From: an uncultured Oscillibacter sp.
GTDB lineage: Bacteria; Bacillota; Clostridia; Oscillospirales; Oscillospiraceae
DNA: 35,965 bases
NCBI GenBank assembly: GCA_910584995.1
Contig: CAJUDW010000025.1
Location: 1-35,965 of the forward strand
Reading direction: 5' to 3'
The notes under the pieces are model-generated. The model did not search any database and was not told the origin of the DNA. It saw only the letters and a list, made by a program, of their open reading frames with translations. The translations under genes were made by a program, and so were the position numbers. This document shows, in pieces, positions 7,984 through 15,961 of this stretch. Positions within the stretch are counted from its first letter, which is position 1, and every line of letters starts with the position of its first letter.

Positions 7984-8688
7984 TTAGAATTTGTTCCGTA
8001 TGGCGTCCTGATAGGCCCCGCTCTCCAGTTCCACGTACCGGACGAACAGGGACACCTTGTTGTCCCCGTTCAGGGCATCCCAAAGCTGATCCGCCAGGGA
8101 TTCCGGGTCCGGGGCATCCAGGGCCACCCGGACGGGCTCCCCCTCAAAGGAGGGCAGCGGGCTGCCGTCCCCCTGGTAGGTGTGGATAAACCGGCCTTCA
8201 CCGGGAAGGGGATGGTCGTATGTATAGAAATAGCGGCAGCAGCAGCCGGGATTCCCGTCGGCGCTTTTCAGGATGGAGAGTTGGAAGCTGCCGTCCGGGC
8301 TGAGGAGGCCAGAGATGCGGGGAGTGTAGTTGGGGACGTCCGGTTCAAATTCCCGGCTCCGGAGGGCTTCCGCAAAGGTGCGGCCCTCTTGGAGATACTG
8401 GCGGATGGTGTCGGTCTGGTCGCCGTTGGTGACTACCAGGCTGCGGCCCACCTGCCGGACGGGATGGTAAATGATAAGGCTGGGATCTGTCATTTTGGAG
8501 GGGTCGTGGGCCTCTGTGCGGATGCCGTCCCTGGCGGGGGAGAAAATCCGGTTCCGGGAATTTTCGCTGCGGCCCATGATGAAATAGGCGGCGACGGCGT
8601 GGGTACCGGCATTGTCCCGTCCCAGGACGATGCCCCGGCCGGGATAGGGATTGCTTTCCAGCAGCTGGGTCAGACTCTTCTTTTCCAT
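7984..8688 (-). CDS. purO: IMP cyclohydrolase, PurO family
   Basis: 234 residues. It resembles the archaeal-type IMP cyclohydrolase that closes FAICAR to IMP in the last step of purine synthesis. Family-like stretches are NPYPGRGIVLG near the start, AAYFIMGRSENSRNR, DPSLIIYHPVR, TNGDQTDTI and NYTPRISG. The ATG at 8688 has AGGAGG 6 bases upstream; an in-frame TTG seven codons earlier overlaps that site and is less likely. In bacteria this step is usually done by PurH, so the protein may complement a PurV (AICAR transformylase-only) enzyme encoded elsewhere. No other purine gene is in the window. Confidence 0.85.
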   Translation of the reverse strand: MEKKSLTQLLESNPYPGRGIVLGRDNAGTHAVAAYFIMGRSENSRNRIFSPARDGIRTEAHDPSKMTDPSLIIYHPVRQVGRSLVVTNGDQTDTIRQYLQEGRTFAEALRSREFEPDVPNYTPRISGLLSPDGSFQLSILKSADGNPGCCCRYFYTYDHPLPGEGRFIHTYQGDGSPLPSFEGEPVRVALDAPDPESLADQLWDALNGDNKVSLFVRYVELESGAYQDAIRNKF

Positions 8689-8859
8689 AAAAATCCTCCT
8701 CTTCCTCAAATCATTTCAGGCCATGCCTGGACAAAGACGAAACTGCCTGCGAGGCGGCGGAATCCCCCGCGCCGGGTATCCCGCCGTTTACCGCCGGCAA
8801 AGATAAGCTATAGCAAATGGATGGTGTCCCCTTTGCCGGCCGGGTTGGACAGGGCTTGG

Positions 8860-8876
8860 CCGGAACCGGGTTCCGG
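8860..8876. repeat. Short perfect palindrome past the ygjP-like stop
   Basis: CCGGAACC-G-GGTTCCGG lies 28 bases beyond the stop of the minus-strand metalloprotease gene. It has no T tract, so terminator function is uncertain. The rest of 8689-8903 shows only GC-rich imperfect repeats. Confidence 0.4.
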
Positions 8877-8903
8877 TGGAAGCAGATGTTTTTTGATGAC
8901 GTG

Positions 8904-9419
8904 TCAGCGCAGCAGGTTTTTCCGTTCCCGGTAGTCCGGCAGATACTGTTCCAGCAGAGCGTAAAACCGGGGGCCGTGGTTCTTCTCCCGGATGTGGCAG
9001 AGTTCGTGTACCACCACCAACTCCACCGCCTCCTCCGGGCAGCGCATCAGGAAGCAGGAGAAGCACAGGCTGTTTTTGCCGCTGCAGCTGCCGTAACGTT
9101 TTTTTGCGGAGGTGACTTTGAATCCGGTGGGGGCCACGCCCATTTTTTCGCTCCAGCGGGCGATTTTTGGGGGCAGTTCCGTCCTGGCCCGCTCTTTCAG
9201 GGCGGCAATTTCCGCCTCTGTGGGAGGCGGCGGCGCACTGGCGGCCCGCCGCCGCTGTTCCTCCAGATGCCGGGCAATCCAGGCGGCGTTGCCGGAGACA
9301 AAGGCGTCGATGCGGGCTTTGGACATCCGCAGGGGCGCCCGGACCAGAAGGCGGCAGTCCCGGGTAATCTCCAGCGCCAGGGTTTTCCGGCGGGAGCGGA
9401 TCAATTCATACTGTTCCAT
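8904..9419 (-). CDS. YgjP-like zinc metallopeptidase (DUF45/M48-related)
   Basis: 171 residues. The zinc-binding motif HELCH (138-142) is followed by His148 in REKNHGPRFY, giving the H-E-x-x-H...H set of the YgjP/WLM superfamily. The preceding KKRYGSCSGKNSLCFSCFLMRCP is typical of this family (usual form RWGSCS...NW.L...P). The N-terminal part (SRRKTLALEITRDCRLLVRAP) is also standard. It is shorter than the usual ~230 residues, mainly in the N-terminal half. The function in cells is not established. There is no Shine-Dalgarno before the ATG at 9419, but a promoter placed so that transcription would begin about at the ATG. Confidence 0.85.
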   Translation of the reverse strand: MEQYELIRSRRKTLALEITRDCRLLVRAPLRMSKARIDAFVSGNAAWIARHLEEQRRRAASAPPPPTEAEIAALKERARTELPPKIARWSEKMGVAPTGFKVTSAKKRYGSCSGKNSLCFSCFLMRCPEEAVELVVVHELCHIREKNHGPRFYALLEQYLPDYRERKNLLR

Positions 9420-9425
9420 ACAGGG

Positions 9426-9454
9426 AGCATAGCACGGTTTTTGTCAAAATACAA
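9426..9454 (-). promoter_or_regulatory. Promoter of the ygjP-like gene, possibly leaderless
   Basis: On the minus strand: TTGTAT (9449-9454), 17-base spacer, TATGCT (9426-9431). The ATG of the gene begins 7 bases after the -10 box, where the transcript would start. This fits the absence of a ribosome binding site. Confidence 0.5.
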
Positions 9455-9519
9455 GCCCGGAGTTCAAGCGTCATTTTTAAAATCAGTGCCGCTGAGGCAT
9501 ACTTCCGCTGGTTTCACAA

Positions 9520-9546
9520 AATCGCGGAATATCCTGTTCCGTGATT
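9520..9546. repeat. 10-bp stem hairpin in the intergenic region
   Basis: AATCGCGGAA (9520-9529) pairs with TTCCGTGATT (9537-9546), one G-T pair, 7-base loop. It lies between divergent genes, so it is not an obvious terminator. Confidence 0.45.
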
Positions 9547-9607
9547 TCCCGCCTTTGCGATAGGAACGGAAATATTATTAGGATAATTTGTGATGTATTT
9601 TTAAAAT

Positions 9608-9622
9608 GCAACCGCTGGTTGC
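9608..9622. promoter_or_regulatory. Palindromic operator upstream of the first XRE regulator
   Basis: GCAACC-GCT-GGTTGC, a perfect 6-3-6 palindrome 71 bases before the regulator's ATG. Its complement contains AACCAGCGGTTG, which recurs exactly upstream of the second XRE regulator at 12062. Confidence 0.6.
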
Positions 9623-9693
9623 GGAAGTTTCAGGGGTAGTTGATAGTGTGCTACGAGAAATTGCGGTACAGTTTTGGCAGGGAGGTAAAGTAG

Positions 9694-10149
9694 ATGTTGT
9701 CTGAAAACATATATGCACTCAGGCGAAAAAGCGGGCTGTCACAGGAACAGCTTGCAGAGAAAATCGGTGTTTCAAGACAAGCGATATCAAAATGGGAAGG
9801 AGGCCTTTCGACGCCGGAATTGGATAAACTCAAGGCTTTGAGTGATTGCTTTCACGTTACCATAGACGAACTGACCGAAAACCGGACTACAAGCGGCTCC
9901 GATCATGCGGTACAGGCGGAAGAAAATCAAGCCCTCCATAAGACGGGAGGAAGCAGGATTGGCATTTGCTTTTGTTTTATAGGGGCCGCGCTTCTTATCC
10001 TGTTTGGCGCTTTAACGGTCATACGCCCATCGGCTGTTAACCAGATCAACTCATCGTCAATGATTACGCTGAACGGGACGGGGATACTCATGACGTTGTT
10101 TGTGCTGATCATGATATTGGGAATCATTCTGGTTTTTAAAAGGAAATAA
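9694..10149 (+). CDS. XRE-family regulator with C-terminal membrane anchor
   Basis: 151 residues. The N-terminal Cro/C1-type helix-turn-helix (about 5-60) reads LRRKSGLSQEQLAEKIGVSRQAISKWEGG. A polar linker follows, then two hydrophobic segments (about 88-110 and 128-147) ending FKRK. The protein is therefore a DNA-binding domain tethered to the membrane, a common Clostridia design whose signal is usually unknown. GGGAGG 8 bases before the ATG supports the start. It is followed 15 bases later by a small membrane protein, probably its operon partner. Base composition is AT-richer than the flanking housekeeping genes, suggesting acquired DNA. Confidence 0.88.
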   Translation: MLSENIYALRRKSGLSQEQLAEKIGVSRQAISKWEGGLSTPELDKLKALSDCFHVTIDELTENRTTSGSDHAVQAEENQALHKTGGSRIGICFCFIGAALLILFGALTVIRPSAVNQINSSSMITLNGTGILMTLFVLIMILGIILVFKRK

Positions 10150-10164
10150 ATTCAGGAGGTATTT

Positions 10165-10401
10165 ATGATGAAAAAATACAAGCGCCTGACCGGCCTTTTT
10201 GCCGCCCTTGCAATCCTGCTCTCAAATGTTATGTGCGCCGCGGTTGCCTACAGCTACTGTTCGCTTCAGTGGTGCGGACGATACGGGGGATGCAGCGCCC
10301 CAGCAGATGCCGCTTTCCTGCTGTGTATCCCATACGGGCTTGGGATTGCCATATGTGTTATGCTGACCTGCTTTTTTGTTAAAAAATATCAAATATCCTG
10401 A
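10165..10401 (+). CDS. Small two-span membrane protein, unknown function
   Basis: 78 residues. Hydrophobic segments at about 9-30 (LTGLFAALAILLSNVMCAAVAY) and 50-73, with five Cys and a short loop between them. AGGAGG at 10154-10159 precedes two adjacent ATGs (10165 and 10168); the second has the better spacing. I do not recognise a family. The position 15 bases after the membrane-anchored regulator suggests the two work together, for example as sensor partner or target. Confidence 0.65.
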   Translation: MMKKYKRLTGLFAALAILLSNVMCAAVAYSYCSLQWCGRYGGCSAPADAAFLLCIPYGLGIAICVMLTCFFVKKYQIS

Positions 10402-10414
10402 TAAACGATAAGGA

Positions 10415-10440
10415 GGGCGGTTTCGGTGGAAACCGCCCCC
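10415..10440. terminator. Hairpin ending the XRE-membrane protein operon
   Basis: GGGCGGTTTC (10415-10424) pairs with GAAACCGCCC (10429-10438) around GGTG, directly after the small membrane protein. The downstream T run is weak. Confidence 0.6.
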
Positions 10441-10554
10441 TTGCAGGTTATGCCATATAACCCGTCATTTTGACGGATATCCTGGAAATTGAGCATTAGC
10501 AGCGCCAATTCTGAAAAGGGAGGCCCGGCGGCAGCCCGGTTGGCCGGGGGCCGT

Positions 10555-11067
10555 TCAGCCGATGCCGAATTCCTCCGCGTATTGGACGGTACCGGAAACC
10601 GCCGGGGCGTCCATGGCCAGTTTACAGGCCATGAAGTTTTCGCTTGGCACATCAAAGGGCGGCTTGATGCCGTATTGTCCCGCAGGCAGATAGCCTATTT
10701 GGGGATAGTACCGTTCGCTGCCCAGCACAATGGAATACAGATAGCCTAATGCGGCGGCTTTTTCGTGTCCCGCCCGGATCAACGCCTTTCCAATCCCCTG
10801 CTTTTGAAAGGCGGGCAGGACGGACAGGGGGGCCAATGCCAGTTGGACGGTGCCGCCTACCTTTACTTCGGTAAACAGGATGTGGCCCGTGACTTTTCCG
10901 TCCTGTTCCGCCACCAGGGACAATGCGGGAATAAAGGATTTGCTCTTCCGTAGCGCGTTGACCAAATCCTGCTCATTGCCGTCAGTGTGTTCGGCGCTTC
11001 CGAACGCCGCTTTTACCACGTGGTACACCGCCTCATAATCTTTTGGTTCTTCCTGCCGGATAATCAT
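10555..11067 (-). CDS. GNAT family N-acetyltransferase (YhbS-like)
   Basis: 170 residues. It transfers an acetyl group from acetyl-CoA to an unidentified acceptor. Visible are the N-terminal MIIRQEEPKDYEAVYHVVKAAF, beta4 with ILFTEVKVGG, the CoA-binding region LAPLSVLPAFQKQGIGKALI (Q/RxxGxG/A motif) and FGxIG-like YPQIGYLPAG. This arrangement matches the YhbS-type subgroup. The ATG at 11067 has AGGAGG 9 bases upstream; the open frame upstream contains the promoter and is not coding. It lies between the two XRE regulators in the AT-richer patch. Confidence 0.9.
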   Translation of the reverse strand: MIIRQEEPKDYEAVYHVVKAAFGSAEHTDGNEQDLVNALRKSKSFIPALSLVAEQDGKVTGHILFTEVKVGGTVQLALAPLSVLPAFQKQGIGKALIRAGHEKAAALGYLYSIVLGSERYYPQIGYLPAGQYGIKPPFDVPSENFMACKLAMDAPAVSGTVQYAEEFGIG

Positions 11068-11105
11068 CGTAAAATTCCTCCTCCGGACGTTGCTTTCTTG
11101 CGCTG

Positions 11106-11135
11106 ATTCTATCACAGATGCCGATGCGTATGCAA
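11106..11135 (-). promoter_or_regulatory. Promoter of the GNAT gene
   Basis: On the minus strand: TTGCAT (11130-11135), 18-base spacer, TAGAAT (11106-11111), about 40 bases before the ATG. Confidence 0.65.
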
Positions 11136-11185
11136 GAATGTGCGGCGGCAATTGACGGGCAAAGCAGGGTAATGCTGTCATCCGT

Positions 11186-12007
11186 TCACTTGATAAGCCT
11201 CTTTTTCTTGACATAGCCGCAGATAAAGGAAACAAATGCCGATATAAGCAGAATAAAGGCAGATAAAATATCCCATTGATCAAAGACGGGCTCCCCGATC
11301 ATTTTTGCCAGCATGATATTGATGGCAGACATAAACAGGATGGATAATAAGAAAACAATCCCTAAAGCGGTTAATTTCCTGGTTTTTCCCATGCGGTAAA
11401 AAACTGCGGCGATGATCCACAAGAAAACGACGGAAGCCGCCGCAATCACTGCGCCAACGGAAAAGACTTCTTTTGCGTTTATTAAGATGCTTAGCAAAAA
11501 TAAATAGGGGATAATCAAAACGCTCAATGAGATTAGGCTGACGATGATCCCCTTCTTTCCCAGGATCATACTTGGGAAGCATACGGCCCATGCAAAAACA
11601 ATGGAACCGGCTGGGATGAGCGACCATGTTAAATTGCCGGATATTGCAATATTGCAAATCAGGCACACCATAATCCCTATCAAAAGTGCTGCCGAAAATA
11701 GGATTGAGATGATGCCGTTCTTTGTCATGTTATTTTCATCCTGTTGTTTCAAGGCAATTAAGTTTTCATCTGCCTTTTTTTCATAACGCTCCATATCAAT
11801 CTCCTCCCCGCTTAACAATTCGTTTACGGTGATTCCCAGTATTTCACAAAGCGCCAACATGATAGATGAATCGGGCATACTTTTTCCTGTTTCCCATTTG
11901 GATACCGCCCTATCTGTAATGTTCAGTTTTTCTGCCAGCTGCGCTTGCGTTAGTTTTTTCTCTTTGCGGCGTTTGGCAATAAATTTTCCAATCCCTGCTT
12001 GATTCAT
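11186..12007 (-). CDS. XRE-family regulator with six-span membrane domain
   Basis: 273 residues. The N-terminal helix-turn-helix (about 6-62) contains KKLTQAQLAEKLNITDRAVSKWETGKSMPDSS. After a charged linker (EEIDMERYEKKADENL) come about six membrane segments between residues 95 and 265, ending KKKRLIK. This is a membrane-integrated DNA-binding protein, as in many Clostridia signal systems near antimicrobial-response genes, but no transporter is next to it here. The start at 12007 is chosen for AAGGAG 8 bases upstream rather than an in-frame ATG nine codons earlier. Two palindromic operators lie 55-95 bases upstream. Confidence 0.88.
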   Translation of the reverse strand: MNQAGIGKFIAKRRKEKKLTQAQLAEKLNITDRAVSKWETGKSMPDSSIMLALCEILGITVNELLSGEEIDMERYEKKADENLIALKQQDENNMTKNGIISILFSAALLIGIMVCLICNIAISGNLTWSLIPAGSIVFAWAVCFPSMILGKKGIIVSLISLSVLIIPYLFLLSILINAKEVFSVGAVIAAASVVFLWIIAAVFYRMGKTRKLTALGIVFLLSILFMSAINIMLAKMIGEPVFDQWDILSAFILLISAFVSFICGYVKKKRLIK

Positions 12008-12061
12008 CCTGTTTTCTCCTTTCGCTTTGGACAATACACCTGATGGTATCTTTATTACACG

Positions 12062-12099
12062 AACCAGCGGTTGGATGGGGGAGATTCAACCGTTGGTTG
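12062..12099. promoter_or_regulatory. Paired operators upstream of the second XRE regulator
   Basis: AACCAGCGGTTG (12062-12073) and CAACCGTTGGTTG (12087-12099). Their centres are 26 bp apart. The first shares 12 identical bases with the complement of the site at 9608-9622; the second differs at one position on its complement (AACCAACGGTTG). Confidence 0.6.
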
Positions 12100-12258
12100 G
12101 AAAGCCTTTTTCCTGTTTTTTGTATTATTCTAGCACATGGCTTTGCATTTTTCCATTTTGTCCTTTTGCCATATGAAAGATATGAAGAGATAGGAGAGAG
12201 CCCGCAGCAGCCGGCATCTTCGCGGCATAAAAGATAAGACAACAATCCGCCTCCGCAG

Positions 12259-12287
12259 TTGACAATCCGGGAGGAAATGGATACAAT
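12259..12287 (+). promoter_or_regulatory. Promoter of proS
   Basis: TTGACA (12259-12264), 17-base spacer, TACAAT (12282-12287), giving a leader of about 55 nt. I see no T-box in the leader. Confidence 0.85.
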
Positions 12288-12348
12288 AAAAGTTCAGTAA
12301 AAACTCCACAGGCTGGAACAATAATATATTGTAAAGGAATGGAAACAT

Positions 12349-13788
12349 ATGGCACAGGATAAGAGACAAGTGGACGCCATCACCGCCCGGGACACGGATT
12401 TTGCCCAGTGGTATACCGACGTCTGCAAGAAAGCGGAGTTGATTGACTACTCCTCCGTCAAGGGTATGTTCATCTACCGCCCCTATGGCTACGCCATCTG
12501 GGAGAATATCCAGGCGGAACTGGACCGGCGGTTCAAGGAGACCGGCCACGAGAACGTGTATCTCCCGGTGCTGATCCCTGAGTCTCTGCTGCAAAAGGAG
12601 AAGGACCATATCTCCGGCTTTGCCCCGGAGTGCGCCTGGATCACCCTGGGCGGCAGCGAAAAGCTGGAGGATCCCCTCTGCGTCCGGCCCACCAGCGAGA
12701 CCCTCTTCTGCGAGCACTACGCCAATATCATCCACTCCTGGCGGGATCTCCCCAAACTCTATAACCAGTGGTGCAGCGTTCTGCGATGGGAAAAGACCTC
12801 CCGCCCCTTCCTCCGCCACCGGGAATTCCTGTGGCAGGAGGGCCACACCATGCACGCCACCGCCCAGGAGGCCATTGAAGAGACCGAGCGGATGCTGGAG
12901 ATCTACGCGGACGTGTGCGAAAATGTGCTGGCCATGCCGGTGGTCAAGGGCGTTAAGACCGACAAGGAGAAATTTGCCGGGGCGGAACGGACTTATACCA
13001 TCGAGTGCATGATGCACGACCACAAGGCCCTGCAAAGCGGCACCAGCCACTATTTCGGCGACGGCTTCGCCAAAGCCTTCGGCATCTCCTTCGCCAACAA
13101 GGAGAATAAGCAGCAGACCCCCTTTGAGACCTCCTGGGGCGTCAGCACCCGGATTATCGGCGGCATCATCATGACCCACGGCGATGACAACGGGCTGGTA
13201 CTGCCTCCCCGGATTGCCCCTACCCAGGCTGTGGTGATTCCTGTGGTCCAGCACAAGCCCGGTGTGCTGGAGGCTGCCTCCGCCCTGCGGAATCGGCTGG
13301 CGCAGGCCGGTATCCGGGCGAAAATGGACGATTCCGACAACTCTCCCGGCTGGAAATTTGCTGAGTATGAGATGAAGGGCGTGCCCCTGCGGGTGGAGAT
13401 CGGCCCCAAGGATATGGAGAAGGCCCAGTGCGTCATCGCCCGCCGGGACACCGGCGAGAAGATCTTCGTGCCGCTGGATCAGCTGGAGGAGACGGCGGCC
13501 CGGCTGCTGGATGAGGTTCACGACAGCCTCTACGCCATGGCCCTCCGCAATCTCCAGGAGAACACCTTCGACATCAAGACCGTGGAGGAGGCCAAGGCTA
13601 TTGCAGGCGGCAAGGGCGGGTTCCTCCGCTCCAAGTGGTGCGGCAGCCTGGAGTGCGAACTTGCCATGAAGGAGCAGGCCGGGGTTACCTCCCGGTGCAT
13701 GCCCCTGGAGCAGAGCGGCCAGGAGGGCGTGTGCCCGGTCTGCGGCAAAACATGCGCCACCGATATCTATTGGGGCGTCGCCTACTAA
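12349..13788 (+). CDS. proS: Prolyl-tRNA synthetase, type 3 (archaeal/eukaryotic-like)
   Basis: 479 residues. It charges tRNA-Pro with proline. It is the short class II form without the bacterial editing insert: motif 2 region LRWEKTSRPFLRHREFLWQEGHT, motif 3 GVSTRIIGGIIMTHGDDNGLVLPPRIAP, anticodon-binding domain from about 285 (AVVIPVVQ), and a C-terminal zinc-type domain with Cys in KWCGSLECE and CPVCGKTC, ending in the characteristic Tyr (YWGVAY). This domain order is the type 3 ProRS seen in many Clostridia. AAAGGA about 10 bases upstream supports the ATG. It stands alone with its own promoter and terminator. Confidence 0.97.
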   Translation: MAQDKRQVDAITARDTDFAQWYTDVCKKAELIDYSSVKGMFIYRPYGYAIWENIQAELDRRFKETGHENVYLPVLIPESLLQKEKDHISGFAPECAWITLGGSEKLEDPLCVRPTSETLFCEHYANIIHSWRDLPKLYNQWCSVLRWEKTSRPFLRHREFLWQEGHTMHATAQEAIEETERMLEIYADVCENVLAMPVVKGVKTDKEKFAGAERTYTIECMMHDHKALQSGTSHYFGDGFAKAFGISFANKENKQQTPFETSWGVSTRIIGGIIMTHGDDNGLVLPPRIAPTQAVVIPVVQHKPGVLEAASALRNRLAQAGIRAKMDDSDNSPGWKFAEYEMKGVPLRVEIGPKDMEKAQCVIARRDTGEKIFVPLDQLEETAARLLDEVHDSLYAMALRNLQENTFDIKTVEEAKAIAGGKGGFLRSKWCGSLECELAMKEQAGVTSRCMPLEQSGQEGVCPVCGKTCATDIYWGVAY

Positions 13789-13805
13789 TTTTAATACAAA
13801 AAAGG

Positions 13806-13840
13806 AACCCCGGAAGGATCTGCGTCCTTCCGGGGTTTTT
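13806..13840. terminator. Terminator after proS
   Basis: AACCCCGGAAGGA pairs exactly with TCCTTCCGGGGTT around a 6-base loop and continues into T. Preceding A residues let it act also for the convergent ATPase gene. Confidence 0.88.
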
Positions 13841-13867
13841 GCTGCTATCTCCGTTTGTGAAACATCC

Positions 13868-15790
13868 TTATGTCCGGAATTCATCTACATGCAGGCATCG
13901 GGTGGCGTTCAGGATGGCAATGAAAGCCACGCCCACGTCAGCGAACACCGCCGCCCACATGGAGGCCATGCCGCAAGCGCCCAGAAGCAGCACCGCGAAT
14001 TTTACCAGCAGGGCGAACCAGATGTTCTGCTTCACAATCCGCAGGGTCTTGCGGGAAATCCGCATGGCAGTGACAATTTTGGCGGGGTTGTCGTCCATCA
14101 GCACAATATCCGCGGCCTCAATGGCGGCGTCGGATCCCAGGGCGCCCATGGCGATGCCGATGTCCGCCCGGGTCAGGACGGGGGCGTCGTTGATGCCGTC
14201 CCCCACAAAGGCCAGCTTGCCGTTCTGAGATTTGGCGGCCAGAAGCTGTTCCACCCGCTCCACCTTGTCTGCCGGGAGCAGCTGTGCATGGTACTCGTCC
14301 AGGCCCAGATCCCGGGCAATGGCGCTGGCAGCGGCCTCGGCGTCTCCGGTAAGCATGACGGTCTTCCTGACGCCTGCCGCCTTCAGGCCCTCCACCAGGG
14401 TTTTGGCCTCGGGCTTGGGCAGGTCGGAGATGAGGATATGCCCGGCGTAGACACCGTCTGCCGTTACATGGACAATGGTCCCCGGCAGTTCACAGGGATG
14501 GTATGCGATCTTCTGCCGCTCCATAAGGCGGCTGTTTCCGGCGGAAACAGCCTTGCCGTCCACCATTGCCGAGACGCCGTGCCCGGCGATTTCCTCCACG
14601 CCGGAGACTCTTCCGGCGTCTATGGGCTTTCCGTAAGCGGCCCGGAGGGACTGGGAAATGGGGTGGTCGGAGAACTGCTCCGCCAGGGCGGCGTATTCCA
14701 GAATCTGCCCCTCTGTAAAACCGGCCTCCGGATGGATGGCGGTGACGGTGAAGGTGCCCTTTGTCAGGGTGCCAGTTTTGTCAAAGACTACGGTTTCCGT
14801 CTGGGCAAGGGTCTCCAGGTAATTGCTTCCCTTCACCAGGATGCCGCATTTGCTGGCCCCGCCGATGCCGCCGAAGAAACTCAAAGGCACGGAAATCACC
14901 AGCGCGCAGGGGCAGGAGATCACTAGGAAGATCAGCGCCCGGTGGAGCCATGCAGTCCAGCCGGTGCCTGCCAGGAAGGCGGGCAGGCTCCCTGCGGGGA
15001 TCAGCGCCAGGGCGATGGTGGGCAGCAGGAACAGCGCCAGGGCCGCCAGCACGACACAGGGGGTGTAATACCGGGCGAATTTGGTAATAAAGTTTTCGCT
15101 GGAGGCTTTCTTTTCCCCGGCGTTTTCCACCAGATCCAGAATCTTGGACACGGTGGATTCCTCGCAGGGCCGGGTGACCTGCACCCGCAGCAGGCCCGAC
15201 TGGTTCACACAGCCGCTGATAACCGTATCCCCGGGGCCCACGTCCCTGGGGACGGACTCGCCGGTGAGGGCGGCGGTGTCCAGGGCGGAGGAGCCCTCAA
15301 GTACCTGTCCGTCCAGGGGGACCCGTTCGCCGGGTTTGACCACAATGACGGCGCCCACTTCCACATCCTCCGGATCCACTTCTTCCAGGGTTCCGTCCTC
15401 CCCCTCCAGGTTGGCCACGTCCGGACGGATATCCATCAAGGCGGCGATAGACTGCCGGGATTTGCCTACGGCATAGTCCTGGAACAACTCCCCTACCTGG
15501 TAGAAAAGCATGACAAACACCGCCTCGGTATACTCCCCGGTGCCGAAAGCGCCTACGGTGGCCAGGGCCATGAGGAAGTTTTCGTCAAAGACCTGGCCGT
15601 TCAGGATGTTGCGGACAGCCTTCCAGAGGATGTCCCAGCCGATAACGGCATAGGGGAGCAGATAAAGCGCCCAGACGATCCCGGCGGGAACAGGGACTGC
15701 GGCGGTTAGGATTTTAACGGCAATCAGCAATACTGCCGCGGCGATAATCCGGATAAGGTTTTTCCGCTGTTTGCGGGTCAGGTTTTTCAT
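13868..15790 (-). CDS. P1B-type heavy-metal-exporting ATPase (Zn/Cd/Pb type)
   Basis: 640 residues. It pumps a divalent soft metal across the cytoplasmic membrane. Visible in order: membrane helices from residue 12, actuator motif TGES (176-179), CPC metal site (293-295), phosphorylation motif DKTGT (337-341), HP of SDHPIS, GDGINDAP hinge, and a last-helix region WAAVFADVGVAF with the Asp typical of Zn/Cd/Pb pumps. There is no N-terminal HMA domain; that function is on the separate small protein encoded upstream. Its start at 15790 has AGGAG about 10 bases upstream. It is probably cotranscribed or coregulated with the ArsR-type sensor and the HMA protein. Confidence 0.94.
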   Translation of the reverse strand: MKNLTRKQRKNLIRIIAAAVLLIAVKILTAAVPVPAGIVWALYLLPYAVIGWDILWKAVRNILNGQVFDENFLMALATVGAFGTGEYTEAVFVMLFYQVGELFQDYAVGKSRQSIAALMDIRPDVANLEGEDGTLEEVDPEDVEVGAVIVVKPGERVPLDGQVLEGSSALDTAALTGESVPRDVGPGDTVISGCVNQSGLLRVQVTRPCEESTVSKILDLVENAGEKKASSENFITKFARYYTPCVVLAALALFLLPTIALALIPAGSLPAFLAGTGWTAWLHRALIFLVISCPCALVISVPLSFFGGIGGASKCGILVKGSNYLETLAQTETVVFDKTGTLTKGTFTVTAIHPEAGFTEGQILEYAALAEQFSDHPISQSLRAAYGKPIDAGRVSGVEEIAGHGVSAMVDGKAVSAGNSRLMERQKIAYHPCELPGTIVHVTADGVYAGHILISDLPKPEAKTLVEGLKAAGVRKTVMLTGDAEAAASAIARDLGLDEYHAQLLPADKVERVEQLLAAKSQNGKLAFVGDGINDAPVLTRADIGIAMGALGSDAAIEAADIVLMDDNPAKIVTAMRISRKTLRIVKQNIWFALLVKFAVLLLGACGMASMWAAVFADVGVAFIAILNATRCLHVDEFRT

Positions 15791-15859
15791 AAGGAAACAG
15801 CTCCTTTCCTCCTATAGAAAGTGGGAAGCGGCCCTCCGGGAGGGCTGGGGGATTGCCGG

Positions 15860-15941
15860 CGGCGCCCTATCGGCACAGGGTGCCTCTCTGGCAGAATGCG
15901 CGGCGGCCAGGGACTTTCCCCCTGTGCCCGCCGCGCACTCT
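15860..15941. repeat. Two hairpins between the HMA gene and the ATPase gene
   Basis: GGCGCCCT/AGGGTGCC (about 15860-15883) and TGCGCGGCGG (15897-15906) with CCGCCGCGCA (15928-15937), extended by CAGA/TCTG. They lie in the 170-base gap inside the metal module. They could be a processing or stability element that sets the ratio of chaperone to pump, or a weak terminator; there is no T run. Confidence 0.5.
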
Positions 15942-15961
15942 GGAAATCCGGTCTCAAAAGG

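Noticed and set aside
12130..13884. A 584-codon minus-strand open frame opposite proS
   Set aside because: Shadow of the synthetase gene; crosses its promoter and terminator.
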